Positions 1 through 9,915 of a stretch of DNA of 64,000 bases are shown in pieces; position 1 is the first letter of the stretch; every line of letters starts with the position of its first letter. Origin of the DNA: Clostridia bacterium (lineage in GTDB: Bacteria > Bacillota > Clostridia > Oscillospirales > QAKW01); contig JAGBEI010000031.1 of NCBI GenBank assembly GCA_017937065.1, forward strand, positions 124,001 through 188,000. The letters run 5' to 3'. The notes under the pieces were generated by a model, which had not been told where the DNA came from, made no database searches, and was given only the letters and a program-made list of their open reading frames with translations. Made by a program: the position numbers and the translations under genes.

Positions 1-1
1 G

Positions 2-265
2 CCGGGTATTGTATTCGGGACAATAGGTATAATATTAGAGCTCATAACTGTATTTGTATGGCGTAAAATGGAAAATAAAGCACCGATCAAAGTAAGCGGC
101 AAAGGGGTCAGTGCAGTTGTTGTTGCCATTATCGGAGCATTAACACTCGGAGTGGGTATGTGTTTTTGTATGGTATGGGAAAATATCGTGACGGGTACAA
201 TTATAGGTCTTGTGGGAATTACAGCTCTTTTAATGCTTATACCAATAACAAAAGGCATTAAGTAA
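2..265 (+). CDS. small membrane protein, 5' end cut off by the window
   Basis: The reading frame is open from the first complete codon of the window through to TAA at 263-265, so this is the C-terminal part of a longer gene. An internal ATG at 68 exists, but the in-frame sequence before it is hydrophobic and looks coding. The visible 87 residues have three hydrophobic segments: one at the edge, one around the VVVAIIGALTLGVGM stretch, and one before the basic C-terminus. I do not recognise the family. The next gene starts directly after the stop, so the two are probably co-translated. The function is unknown. Confidence 0.6.
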   Translation, partial: PGIVFGTIGIILELITVFVWRKMENKAPIKVSGKGVSAVVVAIIGALTLGVGMCFCMVWENIVTGTIIGLVGITALLMLIPITKGIK

Positions 266-895
266 ATGAATATTAAAAATATGCTGAAAAGCAGCAGAAA
301 ACGCATATTGCATATTGCATTACTGAGTCTTGTACTTAACACTGTATATGCTTTAGGGAATTTCGCTCTCGGAATTTGGAGCAGATCATACTGGTTTTTA
401 ACGATGGGGGCATACAACCTGATTTTGGCAATAATGCGTTTTTCTGTTGTTATGTCTGACAGGAAAAACGATAAAAATGTTTCGGGGATTTTTGTTCAAA
501 GATTTATCGGAATAATGATTATTCTGTTAGGCTTTATATTAGGCGGCAGTGTGTATTTAAGTATCAATTTTGATGTTGCGCATAAGTATCATGAAATTAT
601 AATGATAACAATAGCAACATATACATTTACTAAAATTACACTTGCAATTATAAACTATATAAAAAGAAATAAATTCAATTCACATATCATATCAACGATT
701 AGATGTATAGCGTTATGCGATGCAACAGTATCTATGTATTCTATGCAAAAGTCGATGCTTGTTTCGTTTGAGGGAATGACGATAAATAAAATTTCTCTGA
801 TGAATACTTTAACGGGAGCAGGTATTGTTATCATAGTAATCGCGCTCGGTGTGTTATTGATTAAAAAATCAAAAAAGGAGATAAAAAATGGCTAA
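266..895 (+). CDS. multi-pass membrane protein of unknown function
   Basis: This 209-residue protein has a basic N-terminus followed by about five hydrophobic segments, near residues 17-35, 40-58, 78-100, 112-132 and 182-200, and a lysine-rich C-terminus. It is therefore probably an integral membrane protein. ATG immediately follows the stop of the upstream gene. The last 8 bases overlap the start of the small repeat protein downstream. The three genes thus look like one operon. I see no catalytic motif and cannot name a family. Confidence 0.7.
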   Translation: MNIKNMLKSSRKRILHIALLSLVLNTVYALGNFALGIWSRSYWFLTMGAYNLILAIMRFSVVMSDRKNDKNVSGIFVQRFIGIMIILLGFILGGSVYLSINFDVAHKYHEIIMITIATYTFTKITLAIINYIKRNKFNSHIISTIRCIALCDATVSMYSMQKSMLVSFEGMTINKISLMNTLTGAGIVIIVIALGVLLIKKSKKEIKNG

Positions 896-1109
896 ATCAA
901 AAATAGCGAAAGGCGTTCAGAAAATATCTGACGGAGTAGCCGACGGCTACAAAAAAATCGAAACCGGTGTTGTTAACGGATATAAGAAAATCGAAACAGG
1001 GGTAGTCGACGGTTATACAAAAATAGAGGATAAATTTGTAGATACATTTTTAACAAAAGACGGAGAGACAGTTGAAGAAGCAAAGCAAAGATTGAAGGGT
1101 AACAATTAA
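888..1109 (+). CDS. small amphipathic protein with 11-residue repeats
   Basis: This 73-residue soluble protein has an 11-residue unit of the form GVxxGYKKIET repeated three times in tandem (residues 16-26, 27-37 and 38-48, the last ending in KIED). A conserved-looking tail containing FVDTFL and a charged C-terminus follow. An 11-residue period is typical of amphipathic helices that lie on lipid surfaces; that is family-level knowledge, and membrane binding here is inference. The start ATG sits 8 bases inside the upstream membrane-protein gene, with a good SD (AAGGAG) before it, so expression is probably coupled. Similar small proteins occur in Firmicutes next to membrane proteins, but I know of no proven function. 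Confidence 0.75.
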   Translation: MAKSKIAKGVQKISDGVADGYKKIETGVVNGYKKIETGVVDGYTKIEDKFVDTFLTKDGETVEEAKQRLKGNN

Positions 1110-1215
1110 TCCCGTTTTTACAATGGATAATTTAATAAACGGATCTGTCGTACGGCTATGTGTGATTTTCGGCAGGTCTGTTTTTATTATACGAGCATAA
1201 AGAAATATATATAAA

Positions 1216-1242
1216 AAACGGCATAGAAAACCTATGCCGTTT
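1216..1242. terminator. bidirectional intrinsic terminator
   Basis: Perfect 11-bp arms, AAACGGCATAG and CTATGCCGTTT, enclose a 5-nt loop, with A-rich and T-rich flanks on the two sides. It lies between the rightward small-protein operon and the leftward TfoX-N gene and can end both transcripts. Confidence 0.85.
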
Positions 1243-1292
1243 CAACGAAATCAGTATACTTTTTCATCGAGTACTCTCAAAAAGCGTCATTA

Positions 1293-1616
1293 TTATTTTT
1301 TGCGTTTTTTCGGTTTCGGAACAAGAAGGTGCGGTTCAAGGCAGTTCATCACCTCATGCGCCAATTCGCGGTCTTCTATATCGAGTATATACCGCTCCTT
1401 TGCGCCGTCATACGGCACTCCGCGCTCGGCGTCCTGCATAAGATGTGCAATGCTGTCATGAACGGGGGCAAAAACGGTATCGTCGCATACAAGCAGAACC
1501 GGCTTGTCATTTATATATACCATATATTCGCCGAACATTTTTCGGTACCGTATTTCACCGCCGCAACCGTGAAGCTGTTCACGCACAAACTCGATATATT
1601 CCTTCGATGTAGCCAT
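1293..1616 (-). CDS. TfoX N-terminal domain family protein
   Basis: This 107-residue protein matches the TfoX N-terminal domain family: an early RKMFGEYMVYINDKPV block followed by a V-C-D-D-T-V-F strand, then a basic tail (KPKKRKK). It lacks the C-terminal helix-hairpin-helix domain of full TfoX/Sxy, the competence regulator of gammaproteobacteria. Stand-alone copies of this domain are common in Firmicutes and have no established role. The ATG lies 26 bases after the end of stnC on the same strand, so it may be the last gene of the transhydrogenase operon. The shared terminator follows downstream. Family assignment is fairly sure; function is unknown. Confidence 0.8.
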   Translation of the reverse strand: MATSKEYIEFVREQLHGCGGEIRYRKMFGEYMVYINDKPVLLVCDDTVFAPVHDSIAHLMQDAERGVPYDGAKERYILDIEDRELAHEVMNCLEPHLLVPKPKKRKK

Positions 1617-1642
1617 GTTACAGCCCTCCGACTGCCGTAGTC

Positions 1643-3682
1643 TTATTTATCATTACCGATAAATTTCAATGCCCCTGTCGGACACGCCTCAACGCATGCG
1701 CGGCAGTCTGCACAGCCGCGGATAATCTCATCATCCTGAAACTCAGGACGAATCACCGTCTTAAAGCCGCGGTCTACAAGACCCAAAATGCCTTTGCCTG
1801 CCACCTCGCGGCACTCGCGCACACAGAGATTGCAAAGTATGCACTTGCCCTGGTTACGTTCTATAACCTCAAGCCTTTGTTCCACAAAGCTCTCATGCTT
1901 TTGCCCCTCAAAGCGCTTTGCGTCCAGCTCATACATATTTGCATATTTTATAAGCTTGCAGTCATGGTAGTCGTGACATCCGCACTCAAGACAGCGCTTT
2001 GCCTCCTCACGAGCATCGGCATCAGAAAAGCCGAGATTTACCTCTTTGAAATCATTTCGGCGCTCATTTGCGGGACGTACCGGCATTTTCACTCGCGGAC
2101 ATTTTTCATGAACACTAAAGTCTATATCGTTCACATCGCGCTCCGACACAAACGGCTTTCTGTACGGTGTTTCCATACCGAGCAGATATCCGTCAATCAC
2201 CTTGGCAGCCTTATTCGCCTCTCCGATAGCGGCAATGGCGATGGAGGCGCCGCGGTTTGTTGCATCACCCACGGCAAACACTCCCGGCAGCGAGGTGGCA
2301 AAGGTGTATTCATCTGCGCTGATGATACCGCGGCTGTTAAGCTCCAGCTCCTCAAAGCCGCTTACATTTACCTTTTGCCCGATAGCGCATATTACGCTGT
2401 CCACCGGCAGTATTTCAAACTTACCCTCAACAGGCACCGGCGAGCGGCGACCCGAAGCGTCCGGCTCACCCAGCTCCATAACCTGAAGCTTCAGAGCACT
2501 GACTCTGCCGTTTTCACCGATAATTTCCGCGGGATTTGTCAGAAATTTAAAGGTTACACCCTCCTCGATTGCCTCCTCGATTTCAATCTCCTCGGCAGGC
2601 ATTTCGTCACGGGTGCGGCGATATATTACATACACATTTTCAGCACCCGCACGCACTGCTGTACGGCAGGCGTCCATTGCGGTGTTGCCGCCGCCTACAA
2701 CGGCGACGCTTTTACCGAGCCCTGTCGGCTCATTCAGTGCAATTTTGCGCAGAAATTCAATTCCGCCCATAACGCCCTCAAGCTCCTCGCCCTTACAGCG
2801 AAGACCCATATTGTTCCACGCGCCGACGGCAACCACAACGGCGTCATGCTTTTGCCTTATATCGTCAAGCGTCATATCGGCGCCGATTTTAACATTGTTT
2901 ATAAGCTTGATGCCCAAGGACTCAATTTCAGCTATCTCGCTGTCCAGCACGGCTTTGGGAAGCCTGTATTCGGGGATACCGTAACGCAGCATACCTCCCA
3001 TCTTCGGCATTGCGTCGTAAACCGTCACGGCATGACCGGAAAGCGCAAGATAGTAAGCCGCAGTAAGCCCTGCGGGGCCTCCGCCGATAATACCGACGGT
3101 TTTCCCGCTCGCAGGTTCTGCCTTTGCAATAACAGGCGACTGCGAATTGCGCACATTGTCAGCCGCGAAATATTTCAGAAACGCGATTGATATCGGCTCT
3201 TCAACATGTGCGCGGCGGCAGGCAGTCTCGCACGGGTGAGGACAAACTCTGCCGATAGACGACGGCAGCGGGATTTTTTCCTTTATTATTTCAACCGCGC
3301 GGCGGTCGTCACCCTGCGCGATGGCTTTTACATAACCCTGACAGTCAGTGCCTGCCGGACAGTTGAGCGAGCATGGTCCCTTGCAGTCACCCTCATGGTC
3401 GCTCATAAGCAGTTCCAGTGCTATTTTGCGAACCCTCACAACACGCTCCGACTCGGTAAAATACACGGCGCCGTCGGCAGCGACAGTCGAACAGGCGCGC
3501 ATAAGCTTGGGCGAGCCCTCCATCTCGACAATACAGATTCCGCATGCACCATAGCGTTTTACATTATAGTGATGGCAAAGCGTGGGAATGACAATTCCGT
3601 TGGCGGCGGCAATATTTAAAACAGTGTCACCGCGGCTGCCGCGGCAAACCCTGCCGTTTACAGTAATTGTGATTTTATCCAT
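1643..3682 (-). CDS. stnC: StnC-like subunit: [2Fe-2S] + GltD/NfnB-type FAD-NADPH module + C-terminal 2[4Fe-4S]
   Basis: This 679-residue redox subunit has three parts. Residues 1-70 are a plant-type [2Fe-2S] domain with Cys36, Cys47, Cys50 and Cys64. Next is a NuoG-like Cys-rich linker and a GltD/NfnB-like flavoprotein with an FAD loop GGGPAG at 200-205 and an NADPH loop GGGNTA at 330-335. From about residue 614 there are two ferredoxin-type [4Fe-4S] motifs (CILCNLC, CADCRAC). No [FeFe]-hydrogenase H-cluster motif is present. This layout matches StnC of the Sporomusa-type transhydrogenase, which couples NADH, NADPH and ferredoxin. ATG at 3682 is chosen over an upstream in-frame start because AAGGAG lies just before it. 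GltD-like or formate dehydrogenase-associated subunits are alternatives. Confidence 0.78.
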   Translation of the reverse strand: MDKITITVNGRVCRGSRGDTVLNIAAANGIVIPTLCHHYNVKRYGACGICIVEMEGSPKLMRACSTVAADGAVYFTESERVVRVRKIALELLMSDHEGDCKGPCSLNCPAGTDCQGYVKAIAQGDDRRAVEIIKEKIPLPSSIGRVCPHPCETACRRAHVEEPISIAFLKYFAADNVRNSQSPVIAKAEPASGKTVGIIGGGPAGLTAAYYLALSGHAVTVYDAMPKMGGMLRYGIPEYRLPKAVLDSEIAEIESLGIKLINNVKIGADMTLDDIRQKHDAVVVAVGAWNNMGLRCKGEELEGVMGGIEFLRKIALNEPTGLGKSVAVVGGGNTAMDACRTAVRAGAENVYVIYRRTRDEMPAEEIEIEEAIEEGVTFKFLTNPAEIIGENGRVSALKLQVMELGEPDASGRRSPVPVEGKFEILPVDSVICAIGQKVNVSGFEELELNSRGIISADEYTFATSLPGVFAVGDATNRGASIAIAAIGEANKAAKVIDGYLLGMETPYRKPFVSERDVNDIDFSVHEKCPRVKMPVRPANERRNDFKEVNLGFSDADAREEAKRCLECGCHDYHDCKLIKYANMYELDAKRFEGQKHESFVEQRLEVIERNQGKCILCNLCVRECREVAGKGILGLVDRGFKTVIRPEFQDDEIIRGCADCRACVEACPTGALKFIGNDK

Positions 3683-3693
3683 TATATATCTCC

Positions 3694-5433
3694 TTACCTG
3701 ACCGTTATCGCGCCAAAGCGGCAAAGCGTCACGCACTGACCGCATTTTATGCAAACATCACGGTCTATTTCATGCGGCAATTTAACAGCGCCGGAAATTG
3801 CGCCCGCAGGGCACTTTTTCGCACAGAGCGTACAGCCGCGGCACTTGTCCTTATCTATCGAATAGGTCAAAAGCTCACGGCATTCGCCGACAGGACAGCG
3901 CTTTTCGTTTATATGCGCTTCATATTCATCCCGAAAATAGCGGATAGTAGACAGTACGGGATTCGGCGCGGTTTGACCGAGACCGCACAGCGCGCCGTCC
4001 TTGACGCCGCCGCATAACTCCTCCAAAAGCTCGATATCGCCCGGTCTGCCCTTTCCTGCCGTTATGCGCGTAAGAATTTCAAGAAGACGCTTTGTACCTA
4101 TACGGCAGTGGACGCATTTGCCGCAGGATTCCTTTGCGGTAAAATCCAGAAAGAATTTTGCCATGCCAACCATACATGTAGTATCGTCCATGACAACCAT
4201 GCCTCCGGAGCCCATGATAGCGCCTGTTGCCGCAAGCTCTTTATAATCAATTACGGTATCGAATTTATCATACGGCACGCATCCGCCCGACGGCCCGCCC
4301 AGCTGCACTGCCTTGCACTGTCTGCCGCCGCGGATACCGCCGCCGATATCGTATATAATATCGCGGATTGTCATGCCCATAGGCACCTCCACAAGTCCGC
4401 CGCGCTTTATCTTGCCAGTAAGCGCAAATACCTTTGTACCCTTGCTGTTCTCGGTACCCATTGCGGCGAACTTTTCACCGCCGTTTAAAATTATCCACGC
4501 AACATTTGCAAATGTCTCGACGTTATTGATATTGGACGGCTGATCGTTATAACCGCACTGCGCGGGAAACGGAGGTTTCAGACGCGGCATACCGCGCTTG
4601 CCCTCAAGACTCTCAATAAGTGCTGTTTCCTCACCGCAGACAAACGCGCCCGCGCCCGCCTTTATGCGCATATCGCAGCTAAAGCCGCTGCCGAGAATGT
4701 TTTCACCCAGAAATCCGCTGCTGCGCGCCTGCTCAATAGCCGCCTCAAGACGCACTATTGCAAGCGGGTACTCCGCGCGCACATACACTATCATCTCCTG
4801 CGCGCCGATGGCATACGCGCCTATAAGCATACCTTCAATAAGGTTGTGCGGGTCGCTCTCGATAACGGCACGGTCCATAAACGCGCCGGGGTCGCCCTCG
4901 TCGGCGTTACAGATGAGATATTTGGGCGTGCTCTCGGACGCGCGCGCCGCGTTCCACTTAAACCAAGTCGGAAAGCCTGCGCCGCCCCGTCCTGCAAGAC
5001 CGGATTTTTTTATCTCATCAATAACAGCCTCCGGAGTCATACCGAGCGCGCGCTCTATTGCCTTATAGCCGTCACGCTTTATGTAATCATCAATATCTGT
5101 CGGGTCAATAACACCGCAGTTGCGCAGTGCAATGCGCGTCTGCTTATCGAGGAAGCTTTTGTCATCTTCCGTTATTTCAAGGCTGTCAAGCAAGGAAAGG
5201 TCACCGCTCTCAACAGCGGCAGCTATTGTCTGCGCGTCGCTCTCCCGAACCCTGACAAGCCGCTTTTGGAGATTATCGCCGTCGTAAATATCAACGATAG
5301 GCTCCAAAAAGCACATACCGATACAGCCCGTAATACCGAGTCTTTTACCGCATCCGCACTTTTCCAGTGCCTCATATACCTTATGAGCGCCCGCCGCAAT
5401 GCCGCAGCTGCCCTCACCAATAACTATTCTCAT
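3694..5433 (-). CDS. stnB: StnB-like NuoF/HydB-type flavin subunit
   Basis: This 579-residue protein is related to NuoF/HydB. The N-terminus is a thioredoxin-like [2Fe-2S] domain (SCGIA and TGCIGMC cysteines). The Nuo51 FMN/NADH domain follows, with GRGGAGFPTWFKW near residue 145, then an SLBB region, a [4Fe-4S] motif CGKCVHCRIG, and two C-terminal ferredoxin motifs (CRGCTLC, CIKCGQC). In this family the FMN site exchanges electrons with NADH and, in HydABC and Stn enzymes, is where flavin-based bifurcation is placed. Its ATG overlaps the upstream stnA stop as ATGA, and stnC starts 11 bases after its end, so the three subunits form one operon. A HydB of a hydrogenase is less likely because no catalytic hydrogenase subunit is nearby. 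Confidence 0.85.
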   Translation of the reverse strand: MRIVIGEGSCGIAAGAHKVYEALEKCGCGKRLGITGCIGMCFLEPIVDIYDGDNLQKRLVRVRESDAQTIAAAVESGDLSLLDSLEITEDDKSFLDKQTRIALRNCGVIDPTDIDDYIKRDGYKAIERALGMTPEAVIDEIKKSGLAGRGGAGFPTWFKWNAARASESTPKYLICNADEGDPGAFMDRAVIESDPHNLIEGMLIGAYAIGAQEMIVYVRAEYPLAIVRLEAAIEQARSSGFLGENILGSGFSCDMRIKAGAGAFVCGEETALIESLEGKRGMPRLKPPFPAQCGYNDQPSNINNVETFANVAWIILNGGEKFAAMGTENSKGTKVFALTGKIKRGGLVEVPMGMTIRDIIYDIGGGIRGGRQCKAVQLGGPSGGCVPYDKFDTVIDYKELAATGAIMGSGGMVVMDDTTCMVGMAKFFLDFTAKESCGKCVHCRIGTKRLLEILTRITAGKGRPGDIELLEELCGGVKDGALCGLGQTAPNPVLSTIRYFRDEYEAHINEKRCPVGECRELLTYSIDKDKCRGCTLCAKKCPAGAISGAVKLPHEIDRDVCIKCGQCVTLCRFGAITVR

Positions 5434-5930
5434 TCGTTTGCCTCCTTTGCATAAAGACCGTCGATAATCTCAACTGCCTTTTGAGGTGTGAGCGAACCGT
5501 AAGTTTCACCGTTTATCATCATGACAGGCGACAAACTGCAACAGCCAAGGCACGCCACATTTTTAAGAGAAAACATACCGTCGGCTGTAGTGTCTCCGTC
5601 CGAAATCTCAAGACGCTTACAAATGGCGCTTTCAATTCTCTCAGCGCCGTTTACATGGCACGCCGTGCCCTGGCAGAGCATTATGAGATACTTTCCGACG
5701 GGCTTGAGCCGAAACTGTGTATAAAAAGTCGCGACACCCATGACCTCTGCGGGGGTTGTGCCCATAACGTCGGCTATATGGTAAATGACATCTGTCGGAA
5801 GATAGCCGTAAATCTCCTGAGCTTTCTGCAGTACGGTTATAAGGCTCCCGGGCACGTCCTTATATTTATCAAGCACATTTTTCAAAAGCGAAAGGTCGCT
5901 TTTTGCGTGTGCACATTTACAGTTTTCCAT
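5430..5930 (-). CDS. stnA: StnA-like NuoE/HydC-type [2Fe-2S] subunit
   Basis: This 166-residue thioredoxin-fold protein has the NuoE pattern: helix-rich N-terminus with LLKNVLDKYK, the TFYTQF motif, then CQGTACHVNG and ACLGCCSLSP, which provide the four cysteines of the [2Fe-2S] cluster. It is the first gene of the operon, behind a TTGACA promoter at 5961-5990, with SD AAGGGG before ATG. In the complex this small subunit carries a [2Fe-2S] cluster close to the flavin subunit. The stop TGA overlaps the ATG of stnB. NuoE-like subunits are shared by several complexes, so the Stn assignment comes from the neighbours. Confidence 0.85.
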   Translation of the reverse strand: MENCKCAHAKSDLSLLKNVLDKYKDVPGSLITVLQKAQEIYGYLPTDVIYHIADVMGTTPAEVMGVATFYTQFRLKPVGKYLIMLCQGTACHVNGAERIESAICKRLEISDGDTTADGMFSLKNVACLGCCSLSPVMMINGETYGSLTPQKAVEIIDGLYAKEANE

Positions 5931-5960
5931 TTATATTCCCCTTCTTGCATTATTCATTTT

Positions 5961-5990
5961 ATTTTATCACAAATAAAAAAGGATTGTCAA
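5961..5990 (-). promoter_or_regulatory. sigma-A type promoter of the stnABC operon
   Basis: On the minus strand a perfect TTGACA (5985-5990) is followed after 18 bases by TAAAAT (5961-5966), about 30 bases before the stnA ATG. The surrounding AT-rich DNA supports promoter function. Confidence 0.65.
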
Positions 5991-6200
5991 TAAAAAGTGA
6001 CATCAAGCAGTAATTTCCTGTATCTATGATGCCGAATGCCCGTATTTTTTATAAATTTAAAGAATAAGATCATAAAATATTGTACAGCTGCAAATTTACA
6101 TTTTTGTGTAATATTTATAAGTTTTATATTATTTTGATTTTTATTGACATTATTTTTCTTTTTAAAATAATATACAAATAAAAAACAAACGTCTGCATAA

Positions 6201-6230
6201 ACAGCGCCGAAATTTATCGGCGCTGTTTTT
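6201..6230. terminator. terminator-like hairpin in the stnA-gdhA divergent region
   Basis: Perfect 10-bp arms ACAGCGCCGA and TCGGCGCTGT enclose a 6-base loop, followed by five or more T on the plus strand. No gene precedes it on that strand. A TTGACA-like element at about 6145-6150 could start a very short leader transcript that ends here. It may be an attenuator or a remnant. Confidence 0.6.
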
Positions 6231-6263
6231 TAAAATAAAATTTTAAAACCTGAAATAAAATTA

Positions 6264-6292
6264 TTGATTTTTCTTACATTTAATGCTAAAAT
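6264..6292 (+). promoter_or_regulatory. promoter of gdhA
   Basis: TTGATT (6264-6269), a 17-base spacer and TAAAAT (6287-6292) place the transcription start near 6300, about 70 bases before the gdhA ATG. Confidence 0.6.
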
Positions 6293-6296
6293 GTAA

Positions 6297-7715
<1,419 letters not shown>

Positions 7716-7756
7716 GCGTATTTTAAAAAAATAAAAACAAATATAGGCGGCAGAAT

Positions 7757-9334
7757 ATGATAGACATTTTAAGAACACCCGACGACATAAGAATATATTG
7801 CGACAGGGACAATGTCGACACTGTTGTTACGACAGAGATTGTCGGAAGGAAAATGCAGGTTAAAGTAACGGCGACTGAATCAAAGCCTAAAATGATATGC
7901 CTGAGATGGAAATGCAAGATAACAGAGCCGACACGTGTGATGGGTGACCGTTGGGAGCGCTCATACGGTGACATGTCGTGGAACTCTTTAAATGGCGAAA
8001 TCTTTATGCCGTGGTATTTTTTAGCGTCTAACGGTAAAACCACAGTAGGCTGCGGCGTCATGGTTCGTCCGTCATCCTATGTATGCTTTCAGTGTGATGC
8101 AAACGGTGTAAGCGCGTGGTTTGACGTGCGCTGCGGCGGTGTCGGCGTTGATCTCGGCGGCCGTGAGCTTTTGGCAGGTGAGATAGTCTGTGAAAAATAT
8201 GAGGGTATCAGCGAGATAGATGCAGCAACAAAATTCTGCTCTGTCATGTGTGAAGATCCGATATTTCCGCGCGAAGCCGTTTACGGCTCAAACAACTGGT
8301 ACTACGCCTACGGAAAGTCAAGCTATGAGGAGATAACAGAGGATGCCGCAGTCATTGCGCAGCTTGCAAAAGGCAACAGCACCCCTCCGTTTATGGTAAT
8401 AGATGACGGTTGGCAGAAAAACCCCGTGGAAGGTCCGTGGATACCCAACGAAAGATACGGCGATATGTCCGGGATCACCGCTGAATTTAAAAATATAGGC
8501 GTCCGTCCGGGTATATGGTTCAGACCGCTTCACAACACCGAGCTTGAAACAGCACATCCCGATTGGTGTATATGTCATAAAGAGGGTAAAAAAGCGTATC
8601 TTGACCCGTCACATCCCGATGTTAAAGAGTACATCAAAAAAACAATCGAGGATATCAAAGGTTGGGGCTTTGAACTTATAAAACATGACTATTCAACCTT
8701 TGATATGTTCGGTGACTACGGAAATAAGCTCAACGGCTGTATCACCAACTATAAGGGCTGGTCGTTCTACGATAAAACAAAGACAAGCGCGCAGATAACT
8801 CTTGATTTTTATAAGCTCATCCGTGAGGCAGCAGGGGAAATGTACATAATCGGCTGCAATACCGTAAGTCACCTCTGCGCAGGTCTTGTCGAGATAAACA
8901 GAATAGGCAATGACACAAGCGGAATGCAGTGGAACACAACCCGCGCAAACGGCGTTAATACACTTGCTTTCAGAATGTGCCAGAACAACACGTTTTACAA
9001 GATAGATGCAGATTGTGTCGGTCTTATGGAAAAAAATATCGATTGGCGGCTCAACCGTCAGTGGCTGGATCTTCTTGCAAGGAGCGGGTCACCGCTTTTT
9101 GTTTCAATGCAGCCGTCACAGATAACAGATGCCATAGCAGATGACCTGAAAAAAGCGTTTGAAATATCCTCGCGTCAGACGGATGTTGCAAAACCTATGG
9201 ACTGGCTTTATAACAACACTCCGCAGCTGTGGGAAATTAACGGTGAAACTGTTGTTTACGACTTTGTTATGGACGATTACCCGCTGCCTGCCAAGGAAAT
9301 TTATGCAACACTCTCACCATCGCTTATGTTTTAA
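7757..9334 (+). CDS. GH36-like alpha-galactosidase (clan GH-D)
   Basis: This 525-residue glycoside hydrolase has an N-terminal beta-rich domain (about 1-170) followed by a TIM barrel. The barrel shows DDGWQ at 216-220, the strand ending in ELIKHDYS with Asp311 in the nucleophile position, and NRIGNDTSG with Asp386 in the acid/base position. These are the landmarks of GH36/GH27 enzymes, which release alpha-linked galactose from raffinose-type or galactomannan substrates. There is no signal peptide, so it acts in the cytoplasm on imported sugars. It begins 41 bases after gdhA with only a weak SD and no terminator between, so co-transcription is possible. The exact sugar specificity cannot be read from the sequence. 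Confidence 0.82.
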   Translation: MIDILRTPDDIRIYCDRDNVDTVVTTEIVGRKMQVKVTATESKPKMICLRWKCKITEPTRVMGDRWERSYGDMSWNSLNGEIFMPWYFLASNGKTTVGCGVMVRPSSYVCFQCDANGVSAWFDVRCGGVGVDLGGRELLAGEIVCEKYEGISEIDAATKFCSVMCEDPIFPREAVYGSNNWYYAYGKSSYEEITEDAAVIAQLAKGNSTPPFMVIDDGWQKNPVEGPWIPNERYGDMSGITAEFKNIGVRPGIWFRPLHNTELETAHPDWCICHKEGKKAYLDPSHPDVKEYIKKTIEDIKGWGFELIKHDYSTFDMFGDYGNKLNGCITNYKGWSFYDKTKTSAQITLDFYKLIREAAGEMYIIGCNTVSHLCAGLVEINRIGNDTSGMQWNTTRANGVNTLAFRMCQNNTFYKIDADCVGLMEKNIDWRLNRQWLDLLARSGSPLFVSMQPSQITDAIADDLKKAFEISSRQTDVAKPMDWLYNNTPQLWEINGETVVYDFVMDDYPLPAKEIYATLSPSLMF

Positions 9335-9866
9335 TGCGCCGGCAGTTACCGAATAACCGAAGCTGATGATGCCGCGCCGGTTGTTGAAGAAAAGCTAAAC
9401 TCTCGGCAAAAACTTTTCAGATTGTTTGGACTTTTCCGATGAAGCTTAAAAGCAAGATTGCTTTTAATACGTAATTTTTCGGTTTACAGGTCTCAGAGTT
9501 CAATCATAACAATAATTTGCCATATGCAAAAAGTATATCCGCATATGGTTTGCCCGCTAAAATCAAAGGCACATTCAACGGAGTTATCTTCCGAAGGCTG
9601 TGCCTTTTTGTCATTTTATATATATTTTGATGCTTTTCTGTCTTGCAAGCAAGGCAGAAAAACATCGTCAACACTATCATATATTTGCCTGCCGATGCGG
9701 ACTTTTTTCCGGCAGTAAACGAATTGTAATATCGTATAAAATGATTGTTTTTAAGAAATTATCCGTATCGTTTCCCCCACATTCCGACGTGTTGGGTCGT
9801 TTAACGCCGGAAGCGCAACACAAGGTGATTTACAATCGCCCTGCACCGCTTTAAACAATCCTTATA
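9335..9866. other. 530-bp intergenic region with several hairpins and no convincing gene
   Basis: Short open frames here lack SD sites and protein-like composition. The region holds a 10-bp inverted repeat (TTAAAAGCAA, 9446-9467), probably the end of the galactosidase transcript. It also has a CCATATGC/GCATATGG pair near 9519-9548 and an AAAGGCACA/TGTGCCTTT hairpin ending in T-residues at 9565-9609. The last could terminate a small RNA, but no promoter or known RNA family is evident. Confidence 0.45.
9446..9467. terminator. possible terminator after the galactosidase gene
   Basis: TTAAAAGCAA and TTGCTTTTAA form a perfect 10-bp stem with a 2-base gap, followed a few bases later by a T-run. 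The arm is AT-rich, so its strength is doubtful. Confidence 0.4.
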
Positions 9867-9895
9867 TTGCCCGATAAAAAACCTTATGGTATAAT
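9867..9895 (+). promoter_or_regulatory. promoter of the bceRS genes
   Basis: TTGCCC (9867-9872), a 17-base spacer and a perfect TATAAT (9890-9895) lie just before the response regulator gene. Confidence 0.75.
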
Positions 9896-9915
9896 AGTAA
9901 AAAGAGGTGACAATA

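Noticed and set aside
1877-3190. Long plus-strand open frame of 437 codons
   Set aside because: It is antisense to stnC, has no SD, and its product has the odd composition of a mirror frame. stnC has clear domains.
1643-5930. Three redox genes as part of an [FeFe]-hydrogenase or complex I
   Set aside because: No H-cluster motifs, no NuoG full-length or membrane Nuo subunits. The GltD-like core in the third subunit fits a transhydrogenase instead.
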